Source: Nocardioides pocheonensis (GTDB lineage Bacteria > Actinomycetota > Actinomycetes > Propionibacteriales > Nocardioidaceae). Taken from it: a stretch of 62,594 nucleotides of DNA. A program made the translations under genes and the position numbers. Within the stretch, counting starts at the first letter, position 1. The number at the start of each line of letters is the position of its first letter. The stretch is taken from NCBI RefSeq assembly GCF_003725535.1, contig NZ_RJSF01000040.1, positions 203,415-266,008 of the forward strand, given 5' to 3'. The notes under the pieces are model-generated. The model saw only the letters and a list, made by a program, of their open reading frames with translations, was not told the origin of the DNA and made no database searches. Below, in pieces: positions 1-7,945 of this stretch.

Positions 1-7
1 TGCGCAT
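1..7 (-). CDS. narH: start of narH, nitrate reductase beta subunit (partial, 2 codons)
   Basis: An ATG at 7-5 overlaps the narG stop codon in the common ATGA arrangement, and the next codon is CGC (Arg). NarH proteins usually begin Met-Arg and narH normally follows narG, so this is read as the first two codons of narH running off the window. Identity rests on position only. Confidence 0.5.
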
Positions 8-3000
8 CAGTACGTGACCTCCTGGGAGCGGCGGCGGATCACGGTCACCTCGTCGCGCTGGTTGCCGGTGGGACCGAGGTAGTTGAAGGCGAAGGAGAGC
101 TGCGCGTAGCCGCCGATCAGGTGGCTCGGCTTGATCAGCAGGCGGGTCAGCGAGTTGTGGATGCCGCCGCGCTGTCCGGACGTCTCCGTGAGCGGTACGT
201 CGATCAGCCGGTCCTGGGCGTGGTGCATGAACACCGTGCCCTCGGGCATCCGGTGCGACACAATCGCCCGGGCGACGACGACGCCGTTGCGGTTGACCGC
301 CTCGATCCAGTCGTTGTCCTCGACCCCGACCTTCGCCGCGTCGACGTCGCTCATCCAGATCGTCTGGCCGCCTCGCGACAGAGAGAGCATGAAGAGGTTG
401 TCCTGGTACTCGGAGTGGATCGACCACTTGTTGTGCGGGGTCAGGTAGCGCACCGTCACGGTCCGGTGGCCGTCCACCTCGCCCAGGTCGCCGGGCGCCG
501 GCTCGGCGAACAGCGCGCCCATGTTCAGCGGTGGACGGAAGACCGGGAGCGACTCGCCGAGCTCGATCATCCAGTCGTGGTCGAGGTAGAAGGTCTGCCG
601 GCCGGTCAGCGTGTGCCACGGCTTGAGCCGCTCGACGTTGATCGTGAACGGCGAGTAGCGCCGCCCTCCGCTCTCCGAGCCCGACCACTCCGGGGACGTG
701 ATCACCGGCGTCGGCGCGGCCTGCGTGTCGGCGAAGGTGATCTGCTTGCCCTCGTGCTCGGCGGCCAGGTCGTGCAGCAGCGTGCCGGTGCGTCGCTCCA
801 GCGTCTTGAAGCCCTGGACCGCGAGGTGGCCGTTGGTGGTGCCGGAGAGCGCCAGGATCGCCTCGCACACGTGCACGTCGCGCACGAGGGTGGGTCGCCC
901 GTCGCCGACGCCGCCGCGCACGGTGCCGTTCTTGTGCTTGAGGTAGTCGATCGGGCCGCTCACGTCGTACGTGACGCCCTTGGTGGTGGTGCCCAGGGTG
1001 TCCAGCAGCGGGCCGACGGTGTCCATCTTGTCCGCGACCGCGCCGTAGTCGCGCTCGACCTCGACCAGCTTGGGCATGGTCCGGCCCGGCACCGGCTCGC
1101 ACTCGCCGAGCGCCCAGTCGCGGACCACGCCGTGCGGGTTGGCCATCGCGTCCGGGGTGTCGTGGGTCAGGGGCACGGCGACGACGTCCTTGCGCACGCC
1201 GAGCCGGGGGCCCGCGAGCTCGGAGAACTTCTTGGCGATCTCGCGGAAGGCGTCCCAGTCGGTACGGGTCTGCCAGGGCGGCGCGATCGCCGGGTTGAAC
1301 GAGTGCACGAACGGGTGCATGTCGGTCGTGGACAGGTCGTGCTTCTCGTACCAGGTCGCGGCCGGCAGCACCACGTCGGAGAAGATCGTGGTGCTGGTCT
1401 GGCGGAAGTCGAGCGTGAGGAGCAGGTCGAGCTTGCCCTCGGGCGCTTGCTCGGCCCAGTCGACGTCCTTGGGTCGCTTGCCCTCCGGAGCCTCCGTCGC
1501 CCGGACCGCCGACGTGGTGCCGAGCAGGTGCTTGAGGAAGTACTCGTTGCCCTTCGCCGACGAGCCGAGCAGGTTCGCCCGCCAGATCGCGAGCACCCGC
1601 GGGAAGTTCTCGGGGTCGTCGGGGTGCTCACCGGCGAAGCGGAGGCTGCCGTCCTTCAGGCCCGCGACGACGTGCTCGCCGACCGGCCGACCGGCGGCCG
1701 CGGCCTCGTCGCAGAGGTCGAGCGGGTTGCGGTCGAACGTCGGGTACGACGGCATCCACCCCATCCGGGCGCTCTTCGCCAGCACGTCGGCCGTGCTCAG
1801 CCCCGCGAGCTGCCCCGTCGAGGTGGCCGCGCTGAGGGTGTCGGCGGAGAAGTGGTCGTAGCGGTACTGGTCGGTGTGCAGGTACCAGTACGCCGCCTGG
1901 ATCATGTTGCGCGGCGGCCGGCTCCAGTCGAGGGCGTTGGCCAGGTGGGCGTGACCGGTCACCGGTCGCACCTTCTCCTGCCCGACGTAGTGGGCCCAGC
2001 CGCCGCCGTTGACGCCCTGGCATCCCGTCAGCGTCGTGAGCGCCAGGAAGGAGCGGTAGATCGTGTCGGAGTGGAACCAATGGTTCGTGCCGGCGCCCAT
2101 GAGGATCATCGAGCGGCCGCGCGACTCCTCGGCGTTCCGGGCGAACTCACGGGCGATCCGGGCCGCCTGGTGGGCCGGGACGCCGGTGATCGCCTCCTGC
2201 CACTCCGGGGTGTACGACGCGTAGCGGGCGAGCATCAGCTCGTAGACCGTGGTGACCAGGTGGCCGCCGACGCGGCGTACCGGCACCGGCCGGGTGACCT
2301 CGCGGGGCGCGCCGTCGAGGTCGTCGAACAGGGGGAGCGTGACCTCCACGGTCTCGCCGCCTCCCAGCGACAGGCGCGGCTCGACGCCCTGGAGGTCGAG
2401 GTTCCACCGGCCCACGCCGGCGTCGCCGAAGCGGTGACCGAGCGCGCCGTTGGGGACCACCGGCTCGTCGGTCCGCGCGTCGATCAGCACGCCCTTGAAG
2501 GCGGCGTTCTCGGTCGCCTCCCCGGTCGAGCCGTCGTTGGTCGAGCCGCCGTCGTTGGTTGAGCCGCCGTCGTTGGTTGAGCCGCCGTCGTTGATTGAGC
2601 CGCCGTCGTTGGTTGAGCCTGCCGAAACCAGGTCCTCCTCGGTGAGCAGCTTTCCCGGCACGCCGCGCTCGTCGATCTTCACCAGGAAGGGGAGGTCGGT
2701 GTACTGCTTCACGTAGTCGTCGAAGTAGGGCGTCGTCCGCCTGACGAAGAACTCCTCGAGGATCACGTGGCCCATGGCGAGCGCGAGGGCACCGTCGGTG
2801 CCGGGCCGCGCCGCCAGCCACTCGTCGGCGAACTTCACGTTGTCGGCGTAGTCGGGGGCGACGACGACGACCTTCTGGCCGCGGTAGCGGGCCTCGGTCA
2901 TCCAGTGCGCGTCGGGGGTGCGCGTGACCGGGACGTTCGAGCCCCACATGACCAGGTAGCCCGCGTCCCACCAGTCGCCCGACTCCGGCACGTCGGTCTG

Positions 3001-3777
3001 GTCGCCGAACACCTGCGGGGAGGCGACCGGCAGGTCGGCGTACCAGTCGTAGAAGCTCAGCATCGAGCCGCCGACGAGATGGGTGAACCGAGCGCCCGAG
3101 GCGTGGGAGACCATCGACATGGCCGGGATCGGCGAGAAGCCGGCGACCCGGTCGGGTCCCCATTTCTGGATCGTGTGGACGTACGCCGCCGCGATCATCT
3201 CCACCGCTTCGTCCCACGAGGCCCGGACGAGGCCGCCCTTGCCACGGGCCGACTTGTAGCGCTGGGCCCGGGCGGGGTTGTCGACGACGTGGGCCCAGGC
3301 CTTCACCGGGTCACCGTCGTGCTGGGACTTGCCCTCGCGGTACATCTGCACGAGGGCGCCACGCACGTACGGGTAGCGGATCCGGGTGGGGGAGTAGGTG
3401 TACCAGGAGAACGCCGCGCCTCGGGGGCATCCGCGGGGCTCGTACTCCGGCCGGTCGGGTCCGGTCGACGGGTAGTCGGTCTGCTGGGACTCCCAGGTGA
3501 TGATCCCGTCCTTGACGTAGACCTTCCAGGAGCAGGAGCCCGTGCAGTTCACGCCGTGCGTGGAGCGCACCACCTTGTCGTGGCTCCACCGGTCCCGGTA
3601 GAAGTCGTCGGCCTGCCGCCCGCCCTCCTTCTCGAGCGTCCGGAGGTCCGGGGACACCGTGCCCTTGGTGAAGAAGCGCCGGGTGCGGACCAGCGCGTCG
3701 ACGAGCGGCGTGTCGAGACCGGGCTCGGTCTCCGGCCGGCGCCCCTTTCCCGAGGTGGAGGGCGTGCTAAGCGTCAA
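7..3777 (-). CDS. narG: respiratory nitrate reductase alpha subunit NarG
   Basis: Catalytic subunit of membrane-bound NarGHI, reducing nitrate to nitrite at a bis-MGD molybdenum centre on the cytoplasmic side. The 1256-residue protein carries the N-terminal FS0 cluster signature HGVNCTGSCSW, with the fourth Cys in RGCPRGAAFSWY, and the Mo-site segment SPQVFGDQTDVPESGDWWD, whose Asp is the family molybdenum ligand. Translation probably starts at TTG 3777, which overlaps the end of narK by 11 nt and has GGAGAA about 8 nt upstream, so the two genes are translationally coupled. It ends ATGA into narH. Around residues 385-425 there is a low-complexity insert of GGSTND repeats made by an interspersed DNA repeat (see separate entries); it is absent from the conserved core and probably forms a surface loop. 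Confidence 0.96.
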   Translation of the reverse strand: MTLSTPSTSGKGRRPETEPGLDTPLVDALVRTRRFFTKGTVSPDLRTLEKEGGRQADDFYRDRWSHDKVVRSTHGVNCTGSCSWKVYVKDGIITWESQQTDYPSTGPDRPEYEPRGCPRGAAFSWYTYSPTRIRYPYVRGALVQMYREGKSQHDGDPVKAWAHVVDNPARAQRYKSARGKGGLVRASWDEAVEMIAAAYVHTIQKWGPDRVAGFSPIPAMSMVSHASGARFTHLVGGSMLSFYDWYADLPVASPQVFGDQTDVPESGDWWDAGYLVMWGSNVPVTRTPDAHWMTEARYRGQKVVVVAPDYADNVKFADEWLAARPGTDGALALAMGHVILEEFFVRRTTPYFDDYVKQYTDLPFLVKIDERGVPGKLLTEEDLVSAGSTNDGGSINDGGSTNDGGSTNDGGSTNDGSTGEATENAAFKGVLIDARTDEPVVPNGALGHRFGDAGVGRWNLDLQGVEPRLSLGGGETVEVTLPLFDDLDGAPREVTRPVPVRRVGGHLVTTVYELMLARYASYTPEWQEAITGVPAHQAARIAREFARNAEESRGRSMILMGAGTNHWFHSDTIYRSFLALTTLTGCQGVNGGGWAHYVGQEKVRPVTGHAHLANALDWSRPPRNMIQAAYWYLHTDQYRYDHFSADTLSAATSTGQLAGLSTADVLAKSARMGWMPSYPTFDRNPLDLCDEAAAAGRPVGEHVVAGLKDGSLRFAGEHPDDPENFPRVLAIWRANLLGSSAKGNEYFLKHLLGTTSAVRATEAPEGKRPKDVDWAEQAPEGKLDLLLTLDFRQTSTTIFSDVVLPAATWYEKHDLSTTDMHPFVHSFNPAIAPPWQTRTDWDAFREIAKKFSELAGPRLGVRKDVVAVPLTHDTPDAMANPHGVVRDWALGECEPVPGRTMPKLVEVERDYGAVADKMDTVGPLLDTLGTTTKGVTYDVSGPIDYLKHKNGTVRGGVGDGRPTLVRDVHVCEAILALSGTTNGHLAVQGFKTLERRTGTLLHDLAAEHEGKQITFADTQAAPTPVITSPEWSGSESGGRRYSPFTINVERLKPWHTLTGRQTFYLDHDWMIELGESLPVFRPPLNMGALFAEPAPGDLGEVDGHRTVTVRYLTPHNKWSIHSEYQDNLFMLSLSRGGQTIWMSDVDAAKVGVEDNDWIEAVNRNGVVVARAIVSHRMPEGTVFMHHAQDRLIDVPLTETSGQRGGIHNSLTRLLIKPSHLIGGYAQLSFAFNYLGPTGNQRDEVTVIRRRSQEVTY
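2533..2622. repeat. five tandem copies of an 18-bp unit inside narG
   Basis: The unit on the + strand is gtcgttggttgagccgcc with point changes (ggtcgag in the first copy, gattgag in the fourth, the last running into gagcctgc). Because 18 is a multiple of three, narG stays open and encodes repeated GGSTND hexapeptides. Each unit contains GGTTGAGCC, the left half of the interspersed repeat that follows directly at 2609-2630. Confidence 0.93.
2609..2630 (-). repeat. interspersed repeat R1 within narG
   Basis: Perfect copy of GGTTTCGGCAGGCTCAACCA on the minus strand. Read in the narG frame it encodes V-S-A-G-S-T, the same peptide that R1 copies encode in fahA and hmgA. Confidence 0.93.
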
Positions 3778-4996
3778 CGTGTTCTCCTGCCGTACGGCGG
3801 ACGATGGTGACGGTGAGGACGAGGGTGAGCGCCGCGGTCACGGAGAGCAGCCAGAGGCCGAGGGCGTAGGAGTCGGTGCGGCCGTAGATGTAGCCCATCA
3901 GCAGCGGTGGCACGAAGCCGCCGAAGCCGCCTGCGGCTCCCACCAGTCCCGTCACGCCGCCGACGCGGGCCGGCTCGGTGACCCGGGCGACCAACGCGAA
4001 CGTCGCGCCGGCACCGGACCCGAGTGCTGCAGCCATCGTCAGGAACGCGACGGCTCCCAGGGAGTCCACCGGCGGGTGGCTCGAGGCGACGCCGGCCATC
4101 ACCACGACGACGGCGTAGCCGGTCGCGAGCACCGGCACCGGACCGAACCGGTCCGAGAGCCAGCCACCGATCGGTCGCATGATCACCGCGACCACGACGA
4201 AGCCGGCCATCCGGTTGGCGGCGCCGGCCGGGCTGAGGCCGTACTCGGTCTTCAGGTAGGCCGGGAGGTAGACGGAGAACGCGACGTAGCCGCCGAAGGC
4301 GACGGCGTACAGGAGGCACGCCTGCCAGGTGATCGGGAGGGCGGCGTTGGTACGCAGGCGGGTGAGCAGGCTCGTGGTCAGGACGACGCGGCCGGGCGCG
4401 TCGCGCAGGACCAGCCAGGCCGCGACGGTGTAGAGCGCGAGCACCCCGGCGACGAGGAGGAACGGCGCCTTGCCGTCGAGGTGGGCGAACAGCTTCACGG
4501 TCGTGAGCGCGCTGATCGCGGTGCCACCCATGCCGGCCCCGAACACGCCGACCGCGAAGCCGCGGCGCTCGGGCGGGAACCACGCGTTCACGAAGGGCAC
4601 GCCGACGGCGAAGGAGGTGCCGGCGATGCCGAGGAAGAAGCCGCCGACCAGGATCAGGGCGTAGGAGTCGAGCGCGAAGAAGCCCAGGAAGAGCACCGGG
4701 ATGATCGTGATGCCGGTGATCAGCGGGAGCATCACCCGGCCACCGAACCGGTCGGTCAGCGAGCCCACGGGGATCCGGCCGAGGGATCCCACGATCACCG
4801 GGACGGCGACCATCAGGGCCACGTCCGACTCGCTGAGCGTCCCGAGGGTGCCGTTCTTGCGGAAGAGAGGGCCGAGCGGGCTGATCAGAGCCCAGGCCCA
4901 GAAGTTCACCGCGAAGCCGAGGGTGGCCATCGCCAGCATGAGGACGCGGGGCGAGCGCTCCACTCCGGCCACCTGCTCCTGGACCTGTGTTGCCAT
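3767..4996 (-). CDS. narK: nitrate/nitrite transporter, NarK-type MFS
   Basis: 409-residue major facilitator of the nitrate/nitrite porter family with about twelve membrane segments. The first half has the family pattern: NFWAWALISPLGPLF in TM1 and GIAGTSFAVGVPFVNAWFPP with the Gly-rich nitrate signature in TM5. It imports nitrate for, or exports nitrite from, the NarGHI enzyme encoded just downstream. The ATG at 4996 follows a good ribosome site (GGGAGGA). The stop lies inside the start of narG. The gene is divergent from a wHTH regulator, with only about 90 bp between them. Confidence 0.9.
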   Translation of the reverse strand: MATQVQEQVAGVERSPRVLMLAMATLGFAVNFWAWALISPLGPLFRKNGTLGTLSESDVALMVAVPVIVGSLGRIPVGSLTDRFGGRVMLPLITGITIIPVLFLGFFALDSYALILVGGFFLGIAGTSFAVGVPFVNAWFPPERRGFAVGVFGAGMGGTAISALTTVKLFAHLDGKAPFLLVAGVLALYTVAAWLVLRDAPGRVVLTTSLLTRLRTNAALPITWQACLLYAVAFGGYVAFSVYLPAYLKTEYGLSPAGAANRMAGFVVVAVIMRPIGGWLSDRFGPVPVLATGYAVVVVMAGVASSHPPVDSLGAVAFLTMAAALGSGAGATFALVARVTEPARVGGVTGLVGAAGGFGGFVPPLLMGYIYGRTDSYALGLWLLSVTAALTLVLTVTIVRRTAGEHVDA

Positions 4997-5056
4997 CGTG
5001 TCCTCCCGGTCTCACCTTGTCGGAACGCGCGCACGAGATACACCCCTTGAAGACTC

Positions 5057-5085
5057 TTGACGCGCTTCACGAACGACGCTAGTAC
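5057..5085 (+). promoter_or_regulatory. promoter of the wHTH regulator in the narK divergent region
   Basis: TTGACG at 5057-5062 and TAGTAC at 5080-5085 are 17 nt apart, a near-consensus housekeeping promoter. An overlapping TACGAT at 5083-5088 is an alternative -10 that would place the transcript start at the GTG at 5096. Confidence 0.5.
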
Positions 5086-5086
5086 G

Positions 5087-5767
5087 ATGAAAACCGTGAA
5101 AAACAATCGGCTGACGCGGTCGCAGCAGGCGGTTCTCGCCGCGCTCCGCGACCAGCCGGACCTGGTCGAGATGGAGGCGCTCGCCCGTCACCTCGGGCGC
5201 CACCCGAACACGCTCCGCGACCACCTCACGGCGCTGCTCGACGCCGGTCTCGTCGTGCGCCACCAGGCGCCGGTCGACGGCCGTGGCCGCCCCCGCTGGC
5301 TGTATGCCGCGGCGGCCGAGCCCGTGGTCGACGAGAACGCCGAGCTCGCCGCCGCGCTCGCGTGGCGGCTGGCGCACCGCGAGCGCAACCCGCTGGCCGC
5401 CGCGCGCGACGTGAGCCGGCACTGGGCGCAGCAGATCATCGCGCGCCGCGGTCTGTTGCGCCTGCGCACGGCCCGGGCCGGCCGGGCGCAGGTCGTGGAG
5501 GTGCTCGACGACCTCGGCTACGCCCCGGTGCCCGACGACCGCTTCGACCGGGTGGCCCTGACGCGCTGCCCCCTGCTCCAGGTGGCCAGCGACGTGCCCG
5601 AGGTGGTCTGCAACGTGCACCTCGGCCTGGTCGAGGAGCTGCTCGACGCCTCGGGCGCCGACCCGCACCGTGCATCGCTGAAGCCGTTCGCCGACCCCGG
5701 CAGCTGTGCGCTCCGGCTGCTGGCCCCGACTGCAGAGGTCAGAACGGCGGTCGACCCGTCCCGCTGA
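5087..5767 (+). CDS. winged-HTH regulator with C-terminal Cys motif (SufR-like), next to narK
   Basis: The N-terminal third is a winged helix-turn-helix (ALARHLGRHPNTLRDHLTAL followed by the wing VDGRGRPRWLY). The C-terminal part has the pattern seen in SufR-like iron-sulfur sensing regulators: RCPLLQ, then VVCNVHLG, then PGSCALRL, giving three Cys plus a His. Counting from ATG 5087 the Cys are near residues 161, 175 and 207. The start could also be GTG 5096 on a nearly leaderless transcript; a TTG at 5057 lies inside the promoter and is unlikely. Divergence from narK-narG suggests control of nitrate respiration by Fe-S, oxygen or NO status, which is an inference. The gene overlaps the end of the DUF4873 gene tail to tail by 29 nt. 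Confidence 0.75.
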   Translation: MKTVKNNRLTRSQQAVLAALRDQPDLVEMEALARHLGRHPNTLRDHLTALLDAGLVVRHQAPVDGRGRPRWLYAAAAEPVVDENAELAAALAWRLAHRERNPLAAARDVSRHWAQQIIARRGLLRLRTARAGRAQVVEVLDDLGYAPVPDDRFDRVALTRCPLLQVASDVPEVVCNVHLGLVEELLDASGADPHRASLKPFADPGSCALRLLAPTAEVRTAVDPSR

Positions 5768-6110
5768 TCCGGTACCGCCCCCACGGGTCGAGGTCGGAGA
5801 GGCGCCCGGCCGCGCTGCCGTGGGGGGTGGTCAGCACGACCGTCGTGCCGGGTTGCCACCGGCCCAGCGCCTCGTCGGCGGCGAGCCGGCCGTACCAGTG
5901 GTAGCGGCCGTCGATCGGCTCGAAGTGTCCCCGCAGCGTGACGTCGACGGTGACCGCGACCCCGGTGGTCTCGAGGCTCGTCGCCGGAGGTAGTACGTCC
6001 TCCTGGGTGGTTGAGGTGCGAGCGCCAGCGAGCCTCGAAACCACGTCGCCTTCGGCCGGCGAGACCACGGCCGGGCCGGCGTACTCCTCGGCGGGCAGCT
6101 GCTCCTCCAT
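5739..6110 (-). CDS. DUF4873 domain protein
   Basis: 123 residues. The segment GHFEPIDGRYHWYGRL and the following GTTVVLTTPHGSAAGRL match the DUF4873 family, which occurs alone or fused to flavin monooxygenases in actinobacteria; its biochemical role is not established. The ATG at 6110 shares its A with the TGA of the upstream TetR gene, so the two form an operon. Residues 24-36 (VVSRLAGARTSTT) are encoded by an in-frame interspersed repeat (6007-6044) sitting between a short N-terminal tail and the conserved domain, so it probably does not disrupt folding. Confidence 0.75.
   Translation of the reverse strand: MEEQLPAEEYAGPAVVSPAEGDVVSRLAGARTSTTQEDVLPPATSLETTGVAVTVDVTLRGHFEPIDGRYHWYGRLAADEALGRWQPGTTVVLTTPHGSAAGRLSDLDPWGRYRISGTGRPPF
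6007..6044. repeat. interspersed repeat R2 within the DUF4873 gene
   Basis: A 38-bp element with ends GTGGTTTCG and CTCAACCAC and a core rich in GAGC/GCTC, here reading gtggttgagg...cgaaaccac on the + strand. It differs from the copies at 13279-13315 and 20305-20342 at only a few positions. It is open in the DUF4873 frame. Confidence 0.9.
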
Positions 6111-6826
6111 CAGGCGTCCTTCCGACGGCGGGCGGCTTTCGGGCCGGTCGCACCGTCCACCAGGTGCAGCTGTCCGGCCCCGTCGAGGCCGACGCCGTGG
6201 TCGGCGGCGAAGCCGCTGAAGGCGTTCCAGAGGAAGGCGGCCAGGTAGTCCGCCGCGGACTCGCGGGTCATGATGTCGCGGCGCAGCCACCACTCGCCGA
6301 CGGCCAGCCCCATCCCGACCACGCCGTGGGCCCAGGGCTCGGCCCCGGCAGCGTCGACGCCGAGCCGGCGCAGGGTGTCGCCCATCAGCTTGGCCAGGCT
6401 GGTGGCGATCTGCTCCTTGCCGTCGGCGATCGGGTCGCCGGCGGTGCGGTGCTCGATCAGGAGCAGGAACACCTGCGGGTGGTCGGCGAGCAGACCGAAG
6501 TACTCCGCGCAGGCGCGGTAGACCTTGTCGCGCATCGGCCCCTCGGCGAGGAGCGCCGGGACCAGGCGCTGCATGACCTGCTCGGCGCCCCACTGGCCGA
6601 CCGCACGGTAGAGGTCGTCCTTGTCGGCGAAGTACCGGTAGAGCACCGGCTTGCTCACGCCTGCGGAGGCGGCGATCTCGGCGATCGACGCCGACGGGCC
6701 GTGGTCGTCGATCGCAGCCACGGCGGCGGCCACGAGCTCGGCACGGCGCGCCTCACGGTGGTCGCTCCAGCGGGTGCTGCGGCCGTCGCCCCCGGAGGAG
6801 CGCGGAGTCTTGACGGGCGGTGTCAT
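6110..6826 (-). CDS. TetR-family transcriptional regulator
   Basis: 238 residues. The N-terminal TetR HTH reads ASIAEIAASAGVSKPVLYRY followed by FADKDDLYRAV; the rest is a helical ligand-binding domain typical of actinobacterial fatty-acid or steroid-type TetR proteins. It is divergent from the AurF-like oxygenase and forms an operon with the DUF4873 gene. The minus-strand start ATG 6826 is 7 nt after a TACTCT box (6834-6839), consistent with a leaderless transcript. An inverted repeat at 6851-6865 in the shared promoter is the likely operator, so autorepression and control of the oxygenase are expected. Confidence 0.88.
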   Translation of the reverse strand: MTPPVKTPRSSGGDGRSTRWSDHREARRAELVAAAVAAIDDHGPSASIAEIAASAGVSKPVLYRYFADKDDLYRAVGQWGAEQVMQRLVPALLAEGPMRDKVYRACAEYFGLLADHPQVFLLLIEHRTAGDPIADGKEQIATSLAKLMGDTLRRLGVDAAGAEPWAHGVVGMGLAVGEWWLRRDIMTRESAADYLAAFLWNAFSGFAADHGVGLDGAGQLHLVDGATGPKAARRRKDA

Positions 6827-6850
6827 GTGGGTCAGAGTAGCGGAATAACT

Positions 6851-6865
6851 GTTACTACGGGTAAC
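6851..6865. promoter_or_regulatory. candidate TetR operator
   Basis: GTTAC-TACGG-GTAAC, a 5-bp inverted repeat with a 5-bp centre, flanked by a looser AAC...ACC symmetry. It lies in the 66-bp divergent region between the TetR and AurF-like genes, upstream of both -10 regions. Confidence 0.55.
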
Positions 6866-6892
6866 ACCAAGCCTCGCCCTCCGGGAGGAACG

Positions 6893-7786
6893 ATGACCGC
6901 CACGATGCCGGACCGCGGCCGGGTGGAGCGGCTCCTGAAGTCGTCCGCGCGCCAGTCCTACGACCCCGACGTCGACCTCGACTGGGACGCACCCGAGGTC
7001 CCCGGCCTGTGGGCGATGCAGCCCGAGCGGATGTCGCTGTACGGCACGCCGGTCTGGGACCGGCTCTCCGAGGAGCAGCGCGTCGAGCTGAGCAAGCACG
7101 AGGTGGCCTCCGTCGCCAGCGTCGGGCTGTGGTTCGAGATCCTGCTGATGCAGCTGCTGCTCAAGGACGTCTACCGCAGCGACCCGAGGGACCCCCGCAC
7201 ACACTTCGCGCTCACCGAGATCGCCGACGAGTGCCGGCACACGACGATGTTCGGCCGGGCGATCGGGCACTTCGGCGTGCCGGCGTACGGGCCGCGACCG
7301 CAGGTCCGCAGGCTGGCCAAGATCTTCCCGCTCATCGCCCGCGGCGCCGGTGCCTACGCCTCGATCCTGATCGGCGAGGAGCCGGTGGACCGCTGGCAGC
7401 GCGAGCAGATGAGCGACGAGCGGATCCAGCCGATGGTGCGGATGGTGTCGCGGATCCACGTGCTGGAGGAGGCGCGGCACGTCGCGTTCGCCCGAGACGA
7501 GCTGGAGAAGTCCGTGGCCCGGATGGGTCGCACGGAGCGGCTGGTGCAGCAGACGGTGACCGCGCAGGCGGCGTTCGTGATGATGCGCTCGCTCGTGCAC
7601 CCGGGCGTGTACGCCGCGGTCGGCATCGACCCCGCCGAGGGTCGGCGTGCGGCGCTGGCGAACCCGAACTACCGGGCCACGATCGCGTGGATGGGCGAGA
7701 AGGTGATGCCCTACCTCGAGGAGCAGGGCATGGTCGGCGGGGGCTACAACCGGAAGGTCTGGCGCGCGTCCTTCCTGCTGCCGTAG
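6893..7786 (+). CDS. AurF-like diiron oxygenase
   Basis: 297 residues, matching the AurF / p-aminobenzoate N-oxygenase family of non-haem diiron enzymes. Ferritin-like helices supply the ligands: E in SVGLWFEILLMQ, E..DECRHTTMF (ExxxH type) and EEARHVAFARDE. The family oxidises amines to hydroxylamine or nitro groups, or other substrates; the substrate here is unknown. The start ATG 6893 has GGGAGGAAC directly upstream; the longer frame upstream runs through the promoter and operator and is rejected. Divergent TetR control is likely. Confidence 0.82.
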   Translation: MTATMPDRGRVERLLKSSARQSYDPDVDLDWDAPEVPGLWAMQPERMSLYGTPVWDRLSEEQRVELSKHEVASVASVGLWFEILLMQLLLKDVYRSDPRDPRTHFALTEIADECRHTTMFGRAIGHFGVPAYGPRPQVRRLAKIFPLIARGAGAYASILIGEEPVDRWQREQMSDERIQPMVRMVSRIHVLEEARHVAFARDELEKSVARMGRTERLVQQTVTAQAAFVMMRSLVHPGVYAAVGIDPAEGRRAALANPNYRATIAWMGEKVMPYLEEQGMVGGGYNRKVWRASFLLP

Positions 7787-7945
7787 GGCCCTCCGGCGCC
7801 CGGCGTCCGCACCCAGGGTCGAGTCCAGGGGGTCTCCGGGCCACCCTGTCTCGGAGCCGAGACCCAATCGTTGCGGGGAGGGCCTGACGTGGCGGCGACG
7901 TGGGTGGCAGGATCGCCCGCACAGCCCTAGGGAGGATCGAAACTC

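Noticed and set aside
121-2562. Long open frame opposite narG (and similar long frames opposite vanS, hydA, pncB and others)
   Set aside because: In DNA of this GC content the complementary strand of a real gene stays open by chance. These frames are rich in Arg, Pro, His and Val, have no conserved motifs, and lie opposite genes with clear family signatures.
6811-6892. Upstream extension of the AurF-like gene through the TetR promoter
   Set aside because: The frame is open but crosses the operator and the TetR start, while ATG 6893 has a strong ribosome site.
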